Origin: Clostridia bacterium | GTDB taxonomy: Bacteria > Bacillota > Clostridia > Christensenellales > CAG-138 | Reading direction: 5' to 3' | Length of the DNA: 64,000 bases | Assembly (NCBI GenBank): GCA_017524445.1 | Contig: JAFXVP010000045.1 | Span: forward strand, 1-64,000 | Shown here: positions 28,729 to 37,806 of the stretch, piece by piece | Layout: each line of letters starts with the position of its first letter | How positions within the stretch are numbered: position 1 is the first letter of the stretch | Position numbers and translations under genes: made by a program | Notes under the pieces: generated by a model | Databases searched by the model: none | Told to the model about the DNA's origin: nothing | The model's input: only the letters and a program-made list of their open reading frames with translations

Positions 28729-30533
28729 GCGTTTTCGCCTCCTTCCGCATGATAATCCTGGATCTCGGCAATGCGCCGGTACAGGCCCTCCTCATGGAGC
28801 AACTCATCATGCGTGCCCTGCTGCACGAGCTTGCCGTGATCGAGCACGAGGATCCGGTCCGCTTCCCTGAGCGTCGTGATGCGGTGCGAGATGATGAACA
28901 GGATCCCGTCGCCGTGATGACGGCGCAGCGCGTCGCGGATCTTCGCGTCGGTCTCGGTATCGACCGCGCTCATGGAATCGTCGAAAATCATGATCGGCGC
29001 CTTTTGCATCAGCGCACGTGCGATCGCAACGCGCTGCTGCTGTCCGCCGGAAAGCGTGACGCCGCGTTCGCCGACGACCGTGTCATAGCCGTCCGCAAAC
29101 TTTTCGATGACGTCGTGCACCGCTGCCTCCCGCGCCGCTTCAAAAAGCTCGGCTTCGGTCGCGTCCGGCGTGGTCAGCATGATGTTCTCGCGGATCGTAC
29201 GCGAATACAGGAATGGTTCCTGCAGCACGATCGCGATGCTTCTGCGCAAGAGTGCGTGATCAATGTCGTTGATCGGCGTCCAGTTGATCGTGATCTCGCC
29301 GCCGGTGACAGGATAGAGCCGCTGCAGAAGCTGCACGAGCGAGCTCTTTCCGCTGCCGGTGCTGCCTAAGATTCCGATCGTCTGTCCCGCCTTTGCCGTA
29401 AAGCTGATGCCGTCCAGCACGTCGTTCGGCGCATCATAGCCGAACGTGACGTCGGTGAACGTGATGTCGCCCATCAGATCGCAGTCCGACAGCGCTTTTC
29501 CGGGTTCGGTCTCGTTGTCCGCCTCCATGATCTCATTCAGACGGTCGAGGGATACGGTCGCCTTGCCCATGTCGGCGAGCACACGACCGAGCTGACGCAC
29601 GGGCCAGGTCAGACGGCTCGTCAGCGCAAGGAACAGATAGATGTCGCCGAGCGAAAAGCTGCCGTCTGTCCTGACGTAAAACAGCACGCCGAACACGAGC
29701 GAAAGCGCGATCTGAATGTATCCGATCGCGTCCGAACTGCCCCAGTAGAGCCCGAGCAGGTTCACGAGACGGATGTTCTTTTTGCGGAAATCATCGTTCA
29801 GCCGCGTGAACTTGTCGTATTCCGCGCGCTGCTGCCCGAACGCGCGCACAACACGCACACCGGTCAGGTTTTCCTGCACGGCGGTCGAAAGCGCGCCTTC
29901 CGCCTCGTCGACCTCGGTGAAATACTTACGCACATAGCGGAAGTACAGAAAGCTTGACACGGTCAGGATCGGCATGACGGCCATGGAGATCAGCGCCATT
30001 TCCCAACGGATCGCAAACATCAGTGCGGCGGCGACGCCGAACATGACGGCAATGCGTACGATCTCCATCAGCTGGTTCGTGACGAACTTGCGCACGGTGT
30101 CCACGTCGGACGTGCAGCGCTGCACGAGATCGCCGGTCGATACGTGCTTGTGATAGTCGTACGGGACGGCGTTCAGCTTGCGGTAGAGCTTGTCGCGCAT
30201 ATTCTTCGCCATGTGCTCCGCGCCTTTCGCGACGTTCCGTCTGCGCAGGAAGATGAACAGACCTTCGAGCACCGTGAACAGGAAGAAGAACGTGCCGCAA
30301 AGCCAGTAATTCCGTCCGATCGGATCGAGCGATCTCAGCCATTGAAACAGCGTGTCGGGGATCGAGGGATCCTTGCCCAAAAGGACCCAGTCAAGCGTAT
30401 AGCTCGTCACGATCGCGGCGCAGTACAGCGACACGATGCCGAGGATCACCTCGATCGCGCCGAGGAAAAAGTACCCGCCCGTACCCTTCATGGAGGGCAG
30501 AAACAGCGGTTTATATCGTTTCTTGTTTTTCAT
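28725..30533 (-). CDS. ABC exporter half-transporter, degenerate-site subunit
   Basis: 602 residues from the ATG at 30533, one base after the priA stop, with AGGAGA before it. Six-helix domain (about 20-320) and ATPase with Walker A GSTGSGKSS, signature LSGGQQQR, Walker B IMIFDDSMSAVD. In Walker B the catalytic Glu is replaced by Asp (FDD), the mark of the non-hydrolysing site in heterodimeric exporters such as TM287/288. Followed directly by the partner gene. Follows priA with no gap, so it is at least partly transcribed with it. Confidence 0.92.
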   Translation of the reverse strand: MKNKKRYKPLFLPSMKGTGGYFFLGAIEVILGIVSLYCAAIVTSYTLDWVLLGKDPSIPDTLFQWLRSLDPIGRNYWLCGTFFFLFTVLEGLFIFLRRRNVAKGAEHMAKNMRDKLYRKLNAVPYDYHKHVSTGDLVQRCTSDVDTVRKFVTNQLMEIVRIAVMFGVAAALMFAIRWEMALISMAVMPILTVSSFLYFRYVRKYFTEVDEAEGALSTAVQENLTGVRVVRAFGQQRAEYDKFTRLNDDFRKKNIRLVNLLGLYWGSSDAIGYIQIALSLVFGVLFYVRTDGSFSLGDIYLFLALTSRLTWPVRQLGRVLADMGKATVSLDRLNEIMEADNETEPGKALSDCDLMGDITFTDVTFGYDAPNDVLDGISFTAKAGQTIGILGSTGSGKSSLVQLLQRLYPVTGGEITINWTPINDIDHALLRRSIAIVLQEPFLYSRTIRENIMLTTPDATEAELFEAAREAAVHDVIEKFADGYDTVVGERGVTLSGGQQQRVAIARALMQKAPIMIFDDSMSAVDTETDAKIRDALRRHHGDGILFIISHRITTLREADRILVLDHGKLVQQGTHDELLHEEGLYRRIAEIQDYHAEGGENA

Positions 30534-30534
30534 A

Positions 30535-32772
30535 TCAGAACATCTCCTGCGGATTGATCTCAAGCTGCGTTTCCTCGCACACGCCGCGGTGCGCGTCATG
30601 GAATGCGGACACGGCATCTACGGCGTCCTTGAGCCGTTTTGTGCGAAGCAGCTTGATGAGGATCTGGTATCTTGTATAGCCCGAGATCCGCGCGACCGGC
30701 GCTTCCGCCGCAACGAGCAGCAGAAGATCCTGTTTGCCTTCGCTGCCGAGCACGGTCCGGAGCTCCGTTTCCAGCGCCTTTGCGTATTCGAGACAGGCGT
30801 GTTCCGCCGTCTGTTCGTCGCGGTCCGCAAAGACCACGCGAAGGAAGAGCGAGAACGGGGGATAGAGCATCTTTTTGCGCTCGGCGATCTCGTAATGGAA
30901 GAAGCCGGGATAGTCCTGTGCCTTCGCAAAGCGGATGATCGGGTGATTCGGTTCATAGGTCTGCAGCACGACGCGGCCCGGAAGGTTGTCCCGCCCGGCG
31001 CGTCCGGCAACCTGCGTCAGAAGCTGGAACGTGCGTTCCGGCGCGCGGTAGTCCGGAAGGTTCAGCGTCGTGTCCGCGGCGACGATGCCGACCAGCGTGA
31101 CGTTCGGGAAATCGTGTCCCTTTGCGATCATCTGCGTGCCGATCAGCACCTGCGCTTCTCTGCGCTTGAAAGCCGAAAGAAGCTTTTCGTAGCTGCCCTT
31201 TTCGCGCATCGTATCGGTATCCATGCGAAGCGTCCGTACGGCGGGGAAGAGCCGATGCACCGCTTCCTCGACCTGCTCGGTACCGACGCCGAACTGCTTG
31301 ATAAACGGCTTTTTGCAGTTCGGACATTCCTTCGGAAGCGGTTTCGTTGCTCCGCAGTAGTGACAGCGCGTGCGCGATTCCGTCTTGTGATACGTCATGG
31401 AAATGTCGCAGTTGTCGCATTTCAGGACGTATCCGCAGCTGCGGCAGCTGACGAACGTCGCGTATCCACGGCGGTTGATGAACAGCATCGCCTGCTGCCT
31501 CGCGGCAAGGCATTCACTGAGGCGTTCCGCGAGCTTATCGGAAAAGATGCTGTTGTTGCCCATCAGAAGCTCGTCGCGCATGTTGACGATCTCGACCGTC
31601 GGCAAAGGCCTGCCCGCGACACGGTCCGGCAGTGTCAAAAGCTGATACTTTCCGCTGAGCGCACGGGAATAACTCATCAGCGACGGCGTTGCGCTGCCGA
31701 GAACCAGCGCGCCGCCGGAGGTTTTCACACGCCTTGCGGCGATCTCATTTGCGAGATAGCGCGGTTGCGTTTCGCTCTGATAGCTCGATTCGTGCTCCTC
31801 GTCGATGATGATGAGCCCGAGCCGTTCCACGGGCGCAAAAACCGCGCTGCGCGCGCCGATGACGATGTCGGCCAGCCCCAGACGGATGCGCCGCCATTCG
31901 TCAAAGCGTTCGCCTGCGGAAAGCCTGCTGTGCAGCACCGCGATCCGGTCGCCGAACCGGTCCGTAAACCGTCCGACGGTCTGCGGCGTCAGCGAAATCT
32001 CCGGTACAAGCACGATCGCCTGCCTGCCGAGCGCAAGGCAGTTCTCGATCGCTTTGAGATAGACTTCGGTTTTGCCGCTTCCGGTCACGCCGTACAGCAA
32101 AAGCACGTCGCCCGCGCCGCGTTCCGACGCGGCCTTGATCGCGTCCGCCGCCAGAGATTGCGCGTCGGTCAGTTCGTATACCGGCGTATGCGTCCGCAGT
32201 TTCTCCGGACGGCGAAAGACTGTTTCGGACAGCTCCGCAAGGTACCCCTTTTTGATCAGCGCGCCGATCGCGGGCGTGCTGCCCGGGTAGAACGCGTTGA
32301 TGTCGGGAACGGACGCTTCCGCGCCGATCTTCGCGACAAGTTCGAGGACCCGCTTCTGCGCGGGCGCGCTTTTCAGCGATTCGAGCGCTGCTTCAACGTC
32401 CACGCCTTCGGCAATGCGTACGGTGCGGATCTTTTTCTCCTTGATCCGCATGCCGCGCATCTGCGCGGGGATCATCAGCCGAAGCGCGTCGACGAACAGA
32501 CAGTGATACGCGTCCTTCATCCATTCGGCAAGCGTGATCTGATCGGGCAAAAGGACGGGGTAGCGCTCGATGATCTTTTGAATGTCCTTGATCTCCGGAT
32601 AGTCTGCCGTTTCCTTGAGTGCGACGACAAAGCCTTCCTTTTGGTGATCTCCCTGTCCGAACGGCACCAGCACGTGATGCCCGACGGAAACGGGAAGCTC
32701 CTCGGGAACGCGATAGGTGAACCTGCGGTCCACCGCGGTATGCGCAATGTCAACGATCACTTCGGCAAACAT
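30535..32772 (-). CDS. priA: Primosomal protein N' (replication restart helicase)
   Basis: 745 residues. N-terminal DNA-binding domain (AEVIVDIAHTAVDRRFTYRVPEEL), helicase Walker A GVTGSGKTEV, DEEH box, GSATPS, the zinc-binding insert (CRSCGYVLKCDNCD, CHYCGA, CPNC), and the VAGRAGR motif VI. It reloads the replisome at stalled forks. No Shine-Dalgarno is seen before the ATG (GAGTCGGAC), and a terminator hairpin ends only about 11 bases upstream, so initiation is unusual. In B. subtilis coaBC lies between rpoZ and priA; here it is absent. Confidence 0.96.
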   Translation of the reverse strand: MFAEVIVDIAHTAVDRRFTYRVPEELPVSVGHHVLVPFGQGDHQKEGFVVALKETADYPEIKDIQKIIERYPVLLPDQITLAEWMKDAYHCLFVDALRLMIPAQMRGMRIKEKKIRTVRIAEGVDVEAALESLKSAPAQKRVLELVAKIGAEASVPDINAFYPGSTPAIGALIKKGYLAELSETVFRRPEKLRTHTPVYELTDAQSLAADAIKAASERGAGDVLLLYGVTGSGKTEVYLKAIENCLALGRQAIVLVPEISLTPQTVGRFTDRFGDRIAVLHSRLSAGERFDEWRRIRLGLADIVIGARSAVFAPVERLGLIIIDEEHESSYQSETQPRYLANEIAARRVKTSGGALVLGSATPSLMSYSRALSGKYQLLTLPDRVAGRPLPTVEIVNMRDELLMGNNSIFSDKLAERLSECLAARQQAMLFINRRGYATFVSCRSCGYVLKCDNCDISMTYHKTESRTRCHYCGATKPLPKECPNCKKPFIKQFGVGTEQVEEAVHRLFPAVRTLRMDTDTMREKGSYEKLLSAFKRREAQVLIGTQMIAKGHDFPNVTLVGIVAADTTLNLPDYRAPERTFQLLTQVAGRAGRDNLPGRVVLQTYEPNHPIIRFAKAQDYPGFFHYEIAERKKMLYPPFSLFLRVVFADRDEQTAEHACLEYAKALETELRTVLGSEGKQDLLLLVAAEAPVARISGYTRYQILIKLLRTKRLKDAVDAVSAFHDAHRGVCEETQLEINPQEMF

Positions 32773-32782
32773 GTCCGACTCT

Positions 32783-32815
32783 TATAAAAAATGCCCGTGC
32801 GCGAACGCAGCGGGC
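32783..32815 (-). terminator. Terminator or attenuator between rpoZ and priA
   Basis: On the minus strand GCCCG, C bulge, TGCG, TTCG loop, CGCA, CGGGC, then ATTTTTTAT. Its T run ends about ten bases before the priA ATG. Confidence 0.87.
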
Positions 32816-32828
32816 GGAAAGATGGCTT

Positions 32829-33023
32829 TTATGCGTCTTTCGGTGCGTTCAGAATCAGTTTATCGTGGTACAATTCGTCCACGGCCATCGAAACGGGCTT
32901 GTTGGTACCGAGCTTCTCCGGATGATCCTGGAGCTGTCTCGCACGGTTCGCAACGGCGGTGACCAGCATATAGCGGCAGCCCGCTTTCTCCACCAGCTCG
33001 TTCAGAGAAGGATAATTCATCAT
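32829..33023 (-). CDS. rpoZ: RNA polymerase omega subunit
   Basis: 64 residues, the usual size. YPSLNELVEKAGCRYMLVTAVANRARQL is the conserved omega N terminus, followed by KPVSMAVDEL. It helps assemble and stabilise RNA polymerase. The start ATG overlaps the gmk stop (ATGA); GGAGGCG is the RBS. An ATG one codon later is an alternative. Confidence 0.95.
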   Translation of the reverse strand: MMNYPSLNELVEKAGCRYMLVTAVANRARQLQDHPEKLGTNKPVSMAVDELYHDKLILNAPKDA

Positions 33024-33646
33024 ATCGTTTCGCCTCCATTCAGTTTCGTGATCAGTTCTGTATTTCTTCCGGTGCGGAGAAGCTCTGCGGAAAGGATCGC
33101 TTCCATCTCGCCGACCGCTTCCTCCACAACGTCGTTTATCACCATGTAGTCGTATTCCGGCAGCGCCTTGAGCTCTTCGAGCGCCGTTGCGGTGCGGACG
33201 TCGATTGATTCCTGCGTTTCGGTCCCGCGTCCCACAAGACGCGCCTTCAGGATCGCAAGCGACGGGGGAGCGATGAACACCAGCACAGCGTCAGGACAGG
33301 CGGCCTTGACCTTTCGTGCGCCCTGCACGTCGATCTCTAAGATGACGTGGTTGCCCTTTTCGCGCTCGGCTTCAACGAACGATCTCGGCGTGCCGTAGTA
33401 GTTCATGCCGAACACATGCATGTATTCGAGAAACGCGTCCTCTTCGATCATGCGGTCGAACTCTTCTTTCGTTTTGAAGAAGTAGTGCACGCCGTCAATC
33501 TCGCCGGGACGCGGCGCGCGCGTCGTAGCGGAGACAGACATTTTGATCTCGGGGTGCTTCGCCATCAAAGCGGCGTTCACCGTGCCCTTGCCGACGCCTG
33601 CCGGACCCGACACAATGAGCAAAAGTCCTTTTCTCTTCCTTGCCAT
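33020..33646 (-). CDS. gmk: Guanylate kinase
   Basis: 208 residues from the ATG at 33646, preceded by AAGGAGC; an in-frame GTG eight codons upstream is less likely. P-loop GPAGVGKGT (with Lys before Gly-Thr instead of Ser), GMP-binding TTRAPRPGEIDGVHYFF, EYMHVFGMNYYGTP, and ILEIDVQGARKV. Converts GMP to GDP with ATP. Member of yicC-remA-gmk-rpoZ. Confidence 0.96.
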   Translation of the reverse strand: MARKRKGLLLIVSGPAGVGKGTVNAALMAKHPEIKMSVSATTRAPRPGEIDGVHYFFKTKEEFDRMIEEDAFLEYMHVFGMNYYGTPRSFVEAEREKGNHVILEIDVQGARKVKAACPDAVLVFIAPPSLAILKARLVGRGTETQESIDVRTATALEELKALPEYDYMVINDVVEEAVGEMEAILSAELLRTGRNTELITKLNGGETI

Positions 33647-33656
33647 ACGATGCTCC

Positions 33657-33920
33657 TTATCCTTCCGCACGGTATTCGGCGTTCAGCCGTCGCGCGACAG
33701 TTTCCGATTGCAGCGCCGAGAGCACAACGTGTCCGCTGTCCATGACGAGCACGGCGCGTGTCTTGCGGCCGCAGCTTGCGTCGATCAGAAGACGGCGTTC
33801 CCGCGCGTCCTGAATGAGACGCTTGACGGGCGCCGAATCCGGCGTAACGACCGCGATGATGCGGGCGCCGGAAACGATGTTTCCGAACCCGACCGAAACG
33901 AGTGCAGAATTGTCCGTCAT
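33657..33920 (-). CDS. remA: RemA-family DNA-binding regulator (DUF370)
   Basis: 87 residues from the ATG at 33920 (GGAG 8 bases before). [30 protein letters not shown] is the hallmark of the RemA/YlzA family. In B. subtilis RemA forms rings that bind DNA and activates biofilm and osmoprotection genes. Lies between yicC and gmk, the conserved position. A GTG three codons upstream overlaps the yicC stop and could be an alternative start. Confidence 0.95.
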   Translation of the reverse strand: MTDNSALVSVGFGNIVSGARIIAVVTPDSAPVKRLIQDARERRLLIDASCGRKTRAVLVMDSGHVVLSALQSETVARRLNAEYRAEG

Positions 33921-33925
33921 GCCGC

Positions 33926-34801
33926 TCACTCCACGTTCTGGATCTGTTCGCGGAGCTTTTCGATCTCCGCTTTGCAGGCAAGCACCGCTTTGGTCAGCGC
34001 GGCGTCATTTGCCTTGCTGCCGATCGTGTTGCACTCGCGGTTCATTTCCTGCACGATGAAATCCATATTCTTTCCGATCGGTTCTTTCGAATCGAGATAG
34101 ATGCGGAACTGCGCAATGTGGCTTTTCAGCCGGACAAGCTCCTCGTCGATGCAGCAGCGATCCGCAAACAGCGCGACCTCCGTTGCAAGCCGCGTGCGGT
34201 CGATCTCGCTGCTTGAAAGCACCGATTCGATCCTTTCGTTCAGCTTTTTGCGGTAATCCTCCGAAACGAACGGCGCGCGCGCAAGGATCTCCTCACGATA
34301 CGCGTCCATTGCATTGACACCGGAAAGCAGCGCGGCGCGAAGTCGGGTTCCTTCCGCGGCGCGCATCTCGATCAAACCGTTCAGCGCAAGGCCCGTCGCT
34401 TCCTTTGCAAGCGCAATGAGCGCGTCCGTGTCCTCGTCGGCGGGAACGATCTCCGTCACGTCCGGAAGACGCAGCACATTCGAAAGCGTCAGATCATAGG
34501 TAAGATTCAGCTTTTCGTTCGCTTCACATGCACGGACAATATAGGCAAGAAGCAAGTTTTCATCGATGCGCACGTCTTTCGCGTCGTCGCGCGTATTGCG
34601 ATAGTTCACGAATACGTCAACGTGCCCGCGCGAAAGCCGTGCGGCGATCGTCTGACGGATCGGATCCTCAATACATGAAAGCACGCGCGGAAGACGCATC
34701 GAAACGTCAAGGAACCGATGGTTCACACTCTTGAGTTCGACGGTCAGTTCGCGTCCGTCGTTGGACGCGACGCCTTTTCCGTATCCGGTCATGCTTTTCA
34801 T
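33926..34801 (-). CDS. yicC: YicC/YloC family endoribonuclease-like protein
   Basis: 291 residues. Starts with the invariant MKSMTGYG and has [17 protein letters not shown], the N-terminal domain signature; the C terminus [20 protein letters not shown] is the other conserved block. Family members act on RNA, as reported for E. coli YicC. RBS GGAGGT. First gene of yicC-remA-gmk-rpoZ with its own promoter. Confidence 0.95.
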   Translation of the reverse strand: MKSMTGYGKGVASNDGRELTVELKSVNHRFLDVSMRLPRVLSCIEDPIRQTIAARLSRGHVDVFVNYRNTRDDAKDVRIDENLLLAYIVRACEANEKLNLTYDLTLSNVLRLPDVTEIVPADEDTDALIALAKEATGLALNGLIEMRAAEGTRLRAALLSGVNAMDAYREEILARAPFVSEDYRKKLNERIESVLSSSEIDRTRLATEVALFADRCCIDEELVRLKSHIAQFRIYLDSKEPIGKNMDFIVQEMNRECNTIGSKANDAALTKAVLACKAEIEKLREQIQNVE

Positions 34802-34823
34802 ACACTTACCTCCGCAAATCCAC

Positions 34824-34853
34824 AGTATACCACATTCCGTTCCGAAAACACAA
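34824..34853 (-). promoter_or_regulatory. Sigma-A promoter of yicC operon
   Basis: On the minus strand TTGTGT, 18 bases, TATACT. Confidence 0.75.
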
Positions 34854-34885
34854 GTGCGGAACCGGATTTTTTCATGAAATTCGGC

Positions 34886-35848
34886 TTAAAACAGCCGATA
34901 CAGCTCGTCCGCGCCGGGCGGATCGAGCGGCGAACCGTCCGCAAAGCGGAAATCACCCTCGGTCACGCGCCCGATGACCGCGGCGGGAATGCCTGTTTCG
35001 CGTAATGCCGCTACCATATCCGATCCGTTTTCGCACGCGATCAGCATGGAGCCGCTTGCCATCAGCCGGTACGGATCGAGACCGACAGCGTCGGAAATCA
35101 CCTTGATCTCCGAAAGGATCGGGATCGCGCCCCGATCGACGATCGCGCCGAGGCGCTCCTGCATCGCAAGCTCCCAGACCGCGCCGAGCACGCCGCCTTC
35201 GGTGACGTCGTGCATGGCGTGCGCGCCGTGTTGTATCGCGATCCGGCTGTCCGGCACAACGGATAAATACCGCGACAGAGACTTCGCGCGTTCGATCATA
35301 TCCGCGGGCACGGAAGCAAGCCGATCCGCGTGATCGGACGCGATCAGCATGGCGCCTTCAAGACCGGCCCATTTGGTCATGACGATCGCATCGCCGACCT
35401 TTGCGCCGCAGAGCATCTTTGCCTTCGGCGTCCGTGCGATCACTGTGGTGCAGGTCGTGACGCGCGTCACCGCGTCGGTCACCTCGGTATGTCCGCCGAT
35501 GATATCGACGCCCGCAAGCTCCGCGGCTTGCTGCAGATCCTTTGCGATCATGGCGACCGTTTCCTCGGTTTCGGAAGGTGGGAGGAGGAGCGTCACCAGA
35601 AGCGCGACCGGCTCCGCACCGCCCGCCGCCGCGTCGTTGCAGTTGACATGCACGGACAGCGCGCCGACGTGCTTTGCATCCGCGCTCGTGATGGGATCGC
35701 AGCTACACACGATCAGATCGCCGTCAAAATCCAGCATCGCACAGTCCATGCCGATGCGCGGCGCGCCGAACGATTCGGGACGCGTATGACGGAACCGATC
35801 AAGGATCAGCCGCTCCAATGTATCGTTGTCAAGTTTTCCGAGTTTCAT
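34886..35848 (-). CDS. AIR synthase-related protein (HypE/SelD-like fold)
   Basis: 320 residues. PurM-type ATP-binding fold: GMDCAMLDFDG, the DPIT segment, NCNDAAAGGAEP (glycine-rich), IGGHTEVTDAV, and HDVTEGGVLGAVWELA. It looks like HypE, but the C terminus ends in DELYRLF and lacks the terminal PRIC cysteine that HypE carbamoylates, so a role in [NiFe] maturation is unlikely. Exact reaction unknown. Starts by ATGA overlap with the ligA stop, so ligA and this gene are coupled. Confidence 0.8.
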   Translation of the reverse strand: MKLGKLDNDTLERLILDRFRHTRPESFGAPRIGMDCAMLDFDGDLIVCSCDPITSADAKHVGALSVHVNCNDAAAGGAEPVALLVTLLLPPSETEETVAMIAKDLQQAAELAGVDIIGGHTEVTDAVTRVTTCTTVIARTPKAKMLCGAKVGDAIVMTKWAGLEGAMLIASDHADRLASVPADMIERAKSLSRYLSVVPDSRIAIQHGAHAMHDVTEGGVLGAVWELAMQERLGAIVDRGAIPILSEIKVISDAVGLDPYRLMASGSMLIACENGSDMVAALRETGIPAAVIGRVTEGDFRFADGSPLDPPGADELYRLF

Positions 35849-37803
35849 TTTCCGATCCGCTTCAAAAATTCTTCTTCGGTCAGCATGGGGATGCCGAGCG
35901 CCTGCGCATTGTCCGCCTTGCTGCCCGCGTTTTCGCCGACGATGACGAACGAGGTGTTCTTCGAAACGCTTCCGGCCGCCTTGCCGCCGTTGTTTTCTAC
36001 AAGCGCTTCAGCGTCACGCCGCGAAAGCGTCGCCAAAGTTCCTGTAATGACGACGGTGAGTCCCGCAAGCGGCAGGGGACCGTCGGCGGCTTTCACCGCT
36101 TCCTCCGGCTGCACGCCGAGCGCGAGGAGGCGGTCGATCTGGTCCGCGATCCGCGCGTCCGCAAAGAACGAGACGATCCCGTCCGCAACGATATCGCCGA
36201 CGTCGTCGATCGCGGCAAGCTCTTCACGGGTCGCATGCCGCACAGCATCCAAAGTTCCGAAGTGCCGCGCAAGATCCTTTGCGGTCTTCACGCCGACGTT
36301 CGGAATGCCGAGCGCGTAGAGGAACGACGCGAGCGGGCGGTGCTTGCTGGCTTCGAGCGCGTCCAGGAGGTTCTGCGCTTTCTTGTGCCCGAAGCGTTCA
36401 AGCGCGGAAAGCTGCTCGTGCGAGAGCGCGTACAGTTCGGGAATTGTGCTGATACCGAACGCGTCGATGAGCTGCTCGGCGGTCTTGCCCGCGAACGTGT
36501 CGATGTCCATGGCGTCGCGGGACGCATAGTGCGAAAGCCGCGCCGCGATCTGCGGACGGCAGGAAAGCGAGTTCGTGCAGAAGAGGTGCGCGCCGCGCAT
36601 TTCGACGTGCGCGCCGCACTGCGGGCAGACCGTTGGCTTTTCGACGGGGCGGATCGGCTGATCGTCCGGCACCGCGCCGAGGATCTCCGGGATTACGTCG
36701 TTGCTTCTGCGGATAAACACGCGCGATCCGATGCCGACACGCTTCCGCTGCACGTCGTCCCAGTTGTTCAGCGTCGCTTTTTTGACTGTCACGCCGGAGA
36801 ATTCGACCGGTTCGATGTGCGCAAGCGGCGTGAGTTTGCCGGTCCTGCCAACCTCCCAGGTCACGTCGAGGACCGTTGCGGTCAGCTCTTCGGCGGCAAA
36901 CTTATACGCCATCGCCCAACGCGGGAACTTCTCGGTCGCGCCGAGCTCTTCACGCAGCGCAAAGTCCGTGACCTTCACCACCATGCCGTCGATCAGAAAA
37001 TCGAGCGTGTCGCGGCGCTGCTCGGCAAGATCGATCTCCGCCATGATCTCGTCGGGCGTTTTGAGCCAGCGAACGAAGGGACAGACGGGCAGCCCGTTCT
37101 CCTGGAGGAAATCGAGCATTTCCTTCTGATCGCGCAGCTCTTTCCCCTCGATATAGCCGACGTTGTAGCAGAACACGTCGAGCTTCCGCGCCGCCGTAAT
37201 CGCGGGATCGAGATTGCGCAGCGCGCCTGCCGCGGCGTTGCGCGCGTTTTTCAGCGGTTCGTCCGCCGTTTTGTTGTATGCGTCGAGCACGGAAAGCCGC
37301 ATGATGCATTCGCCCTGTACCTCCATGCGTCCCTTGAACGGAATGGTCAGCGGCACGTTGCGGATCGTCCGGATCTGCGGCAGGATCGCTTCGCCGACGA
37401 CGCCGTTGCCGCGCGTCGCGCCCTGCACGAGCACTCCGTTGTCGTAAGTCAGATTGACGGTCAGCCCGTCGAACTTGTATTCGAGCGCAAACAGCGGCGG
37501 CACGGGCGAAGCCGCGGTGACCTTGCGCACAAAATCCATCAGCCCTTCGCGCGTGCGGACCTTGTCAAGACTCCAAAGCCGCCCGAGATGGACGTGCTCT
37601 TCAAAGCTCTTGAGAGGCGCGCCGCCGACGCGCAGGGTAGGGCTCGAAGGAAGGACCTCGCCGCTTTCCGCCTCAAGCGCCAGAAGCTCGTCGTACAGCC
37701 TGTCGTATTCCGCGTCGGACACGAGCGGCGCGTCCTGCTCGTAGTACGCCGCCGCATAGCGATTCAGGATCGCAACCAATTCTTTCTGCCGTTCCGTAAC
37801 CAT
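35845..37803 (-). CDS. ligA: NAD-dependent DNA ligase
   Basis: 652 residues. Ia domain, adenylation Lys110 in LEYKFDG, OB fold, the four-Cys zinc finger (CPQCGAHVEMR, CTNSLSC), helix-hairpin-helix units (ALGIPNVGVKTA, LAAIDDVGDIV) and a BRCT domain at the end (LAGLTVVITGTL). Seals nicks with NAD. Its ATG lies 3 bases after the pcrA stop, so pcrA-ligA are an operon, as in many Firmicutes. Confidence 0.97.
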   Translation of the reverse strand: MVTERQKELVAILNRYAAAYYEQDAPLVSDAEYDRLYDELLALEAESGEVLPSSPTLRVGGAPLKSFEEHVHLGRLWSLDKVRTREGLMDFVRKVTAASPVPPLFALEYKFDGLTVNLTYDNGVLVQGATRGNGVVGEAILPQIRTIRNVPLTIPFKGRMEVQGECIMRLSVLDAYNKTADEPLKNARNAAAGALRNLDPAITAARKLDVFCYNVGYIEGKELRDQKEMLDFLQENGLPVCPFVRWLKTPDEIMAEIDLAEQRRDTLDFLIDGMVVKVTDFALREELGATEKFPRWAMAYKFAAEELTATVLDVTWEVGRTGKLTPLAHIEPVEFSGVTVKKATLNNWDDVQRKRVGIGSRVFIRRSNDVIPEILGAVPDDQPIRPVEKPTVCPQCGAHVEMRGAHLFCTNSLSCRPQIAARLSHYASRDAMDIDTFAGKTAEQLIDAFGISTIPELYALSHEQLSALERFGHKKAQNLLDALEASKHRPLASFLYALGIPNVGVKTAKDLARHFGTLDAVRHATREELAAIDDVGDIVADGIVSFFADARIADQIDRLLALGVQPEEAVKAADGPLPLAGLTVVITGTLATLSRRDAEALVENNGGKAAGSVSKNTSFVIVGENAGSKADNAQALGIPMLTEEEFLKRIGK

Positions 37804-37806
37804 ATT

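Noticed and set aside
30436..32787. Long open frame antisense to priA (about 780 codons)
   Set aside because: Same reasoning; the composition is that of a reversed reading frame and priA is intact.
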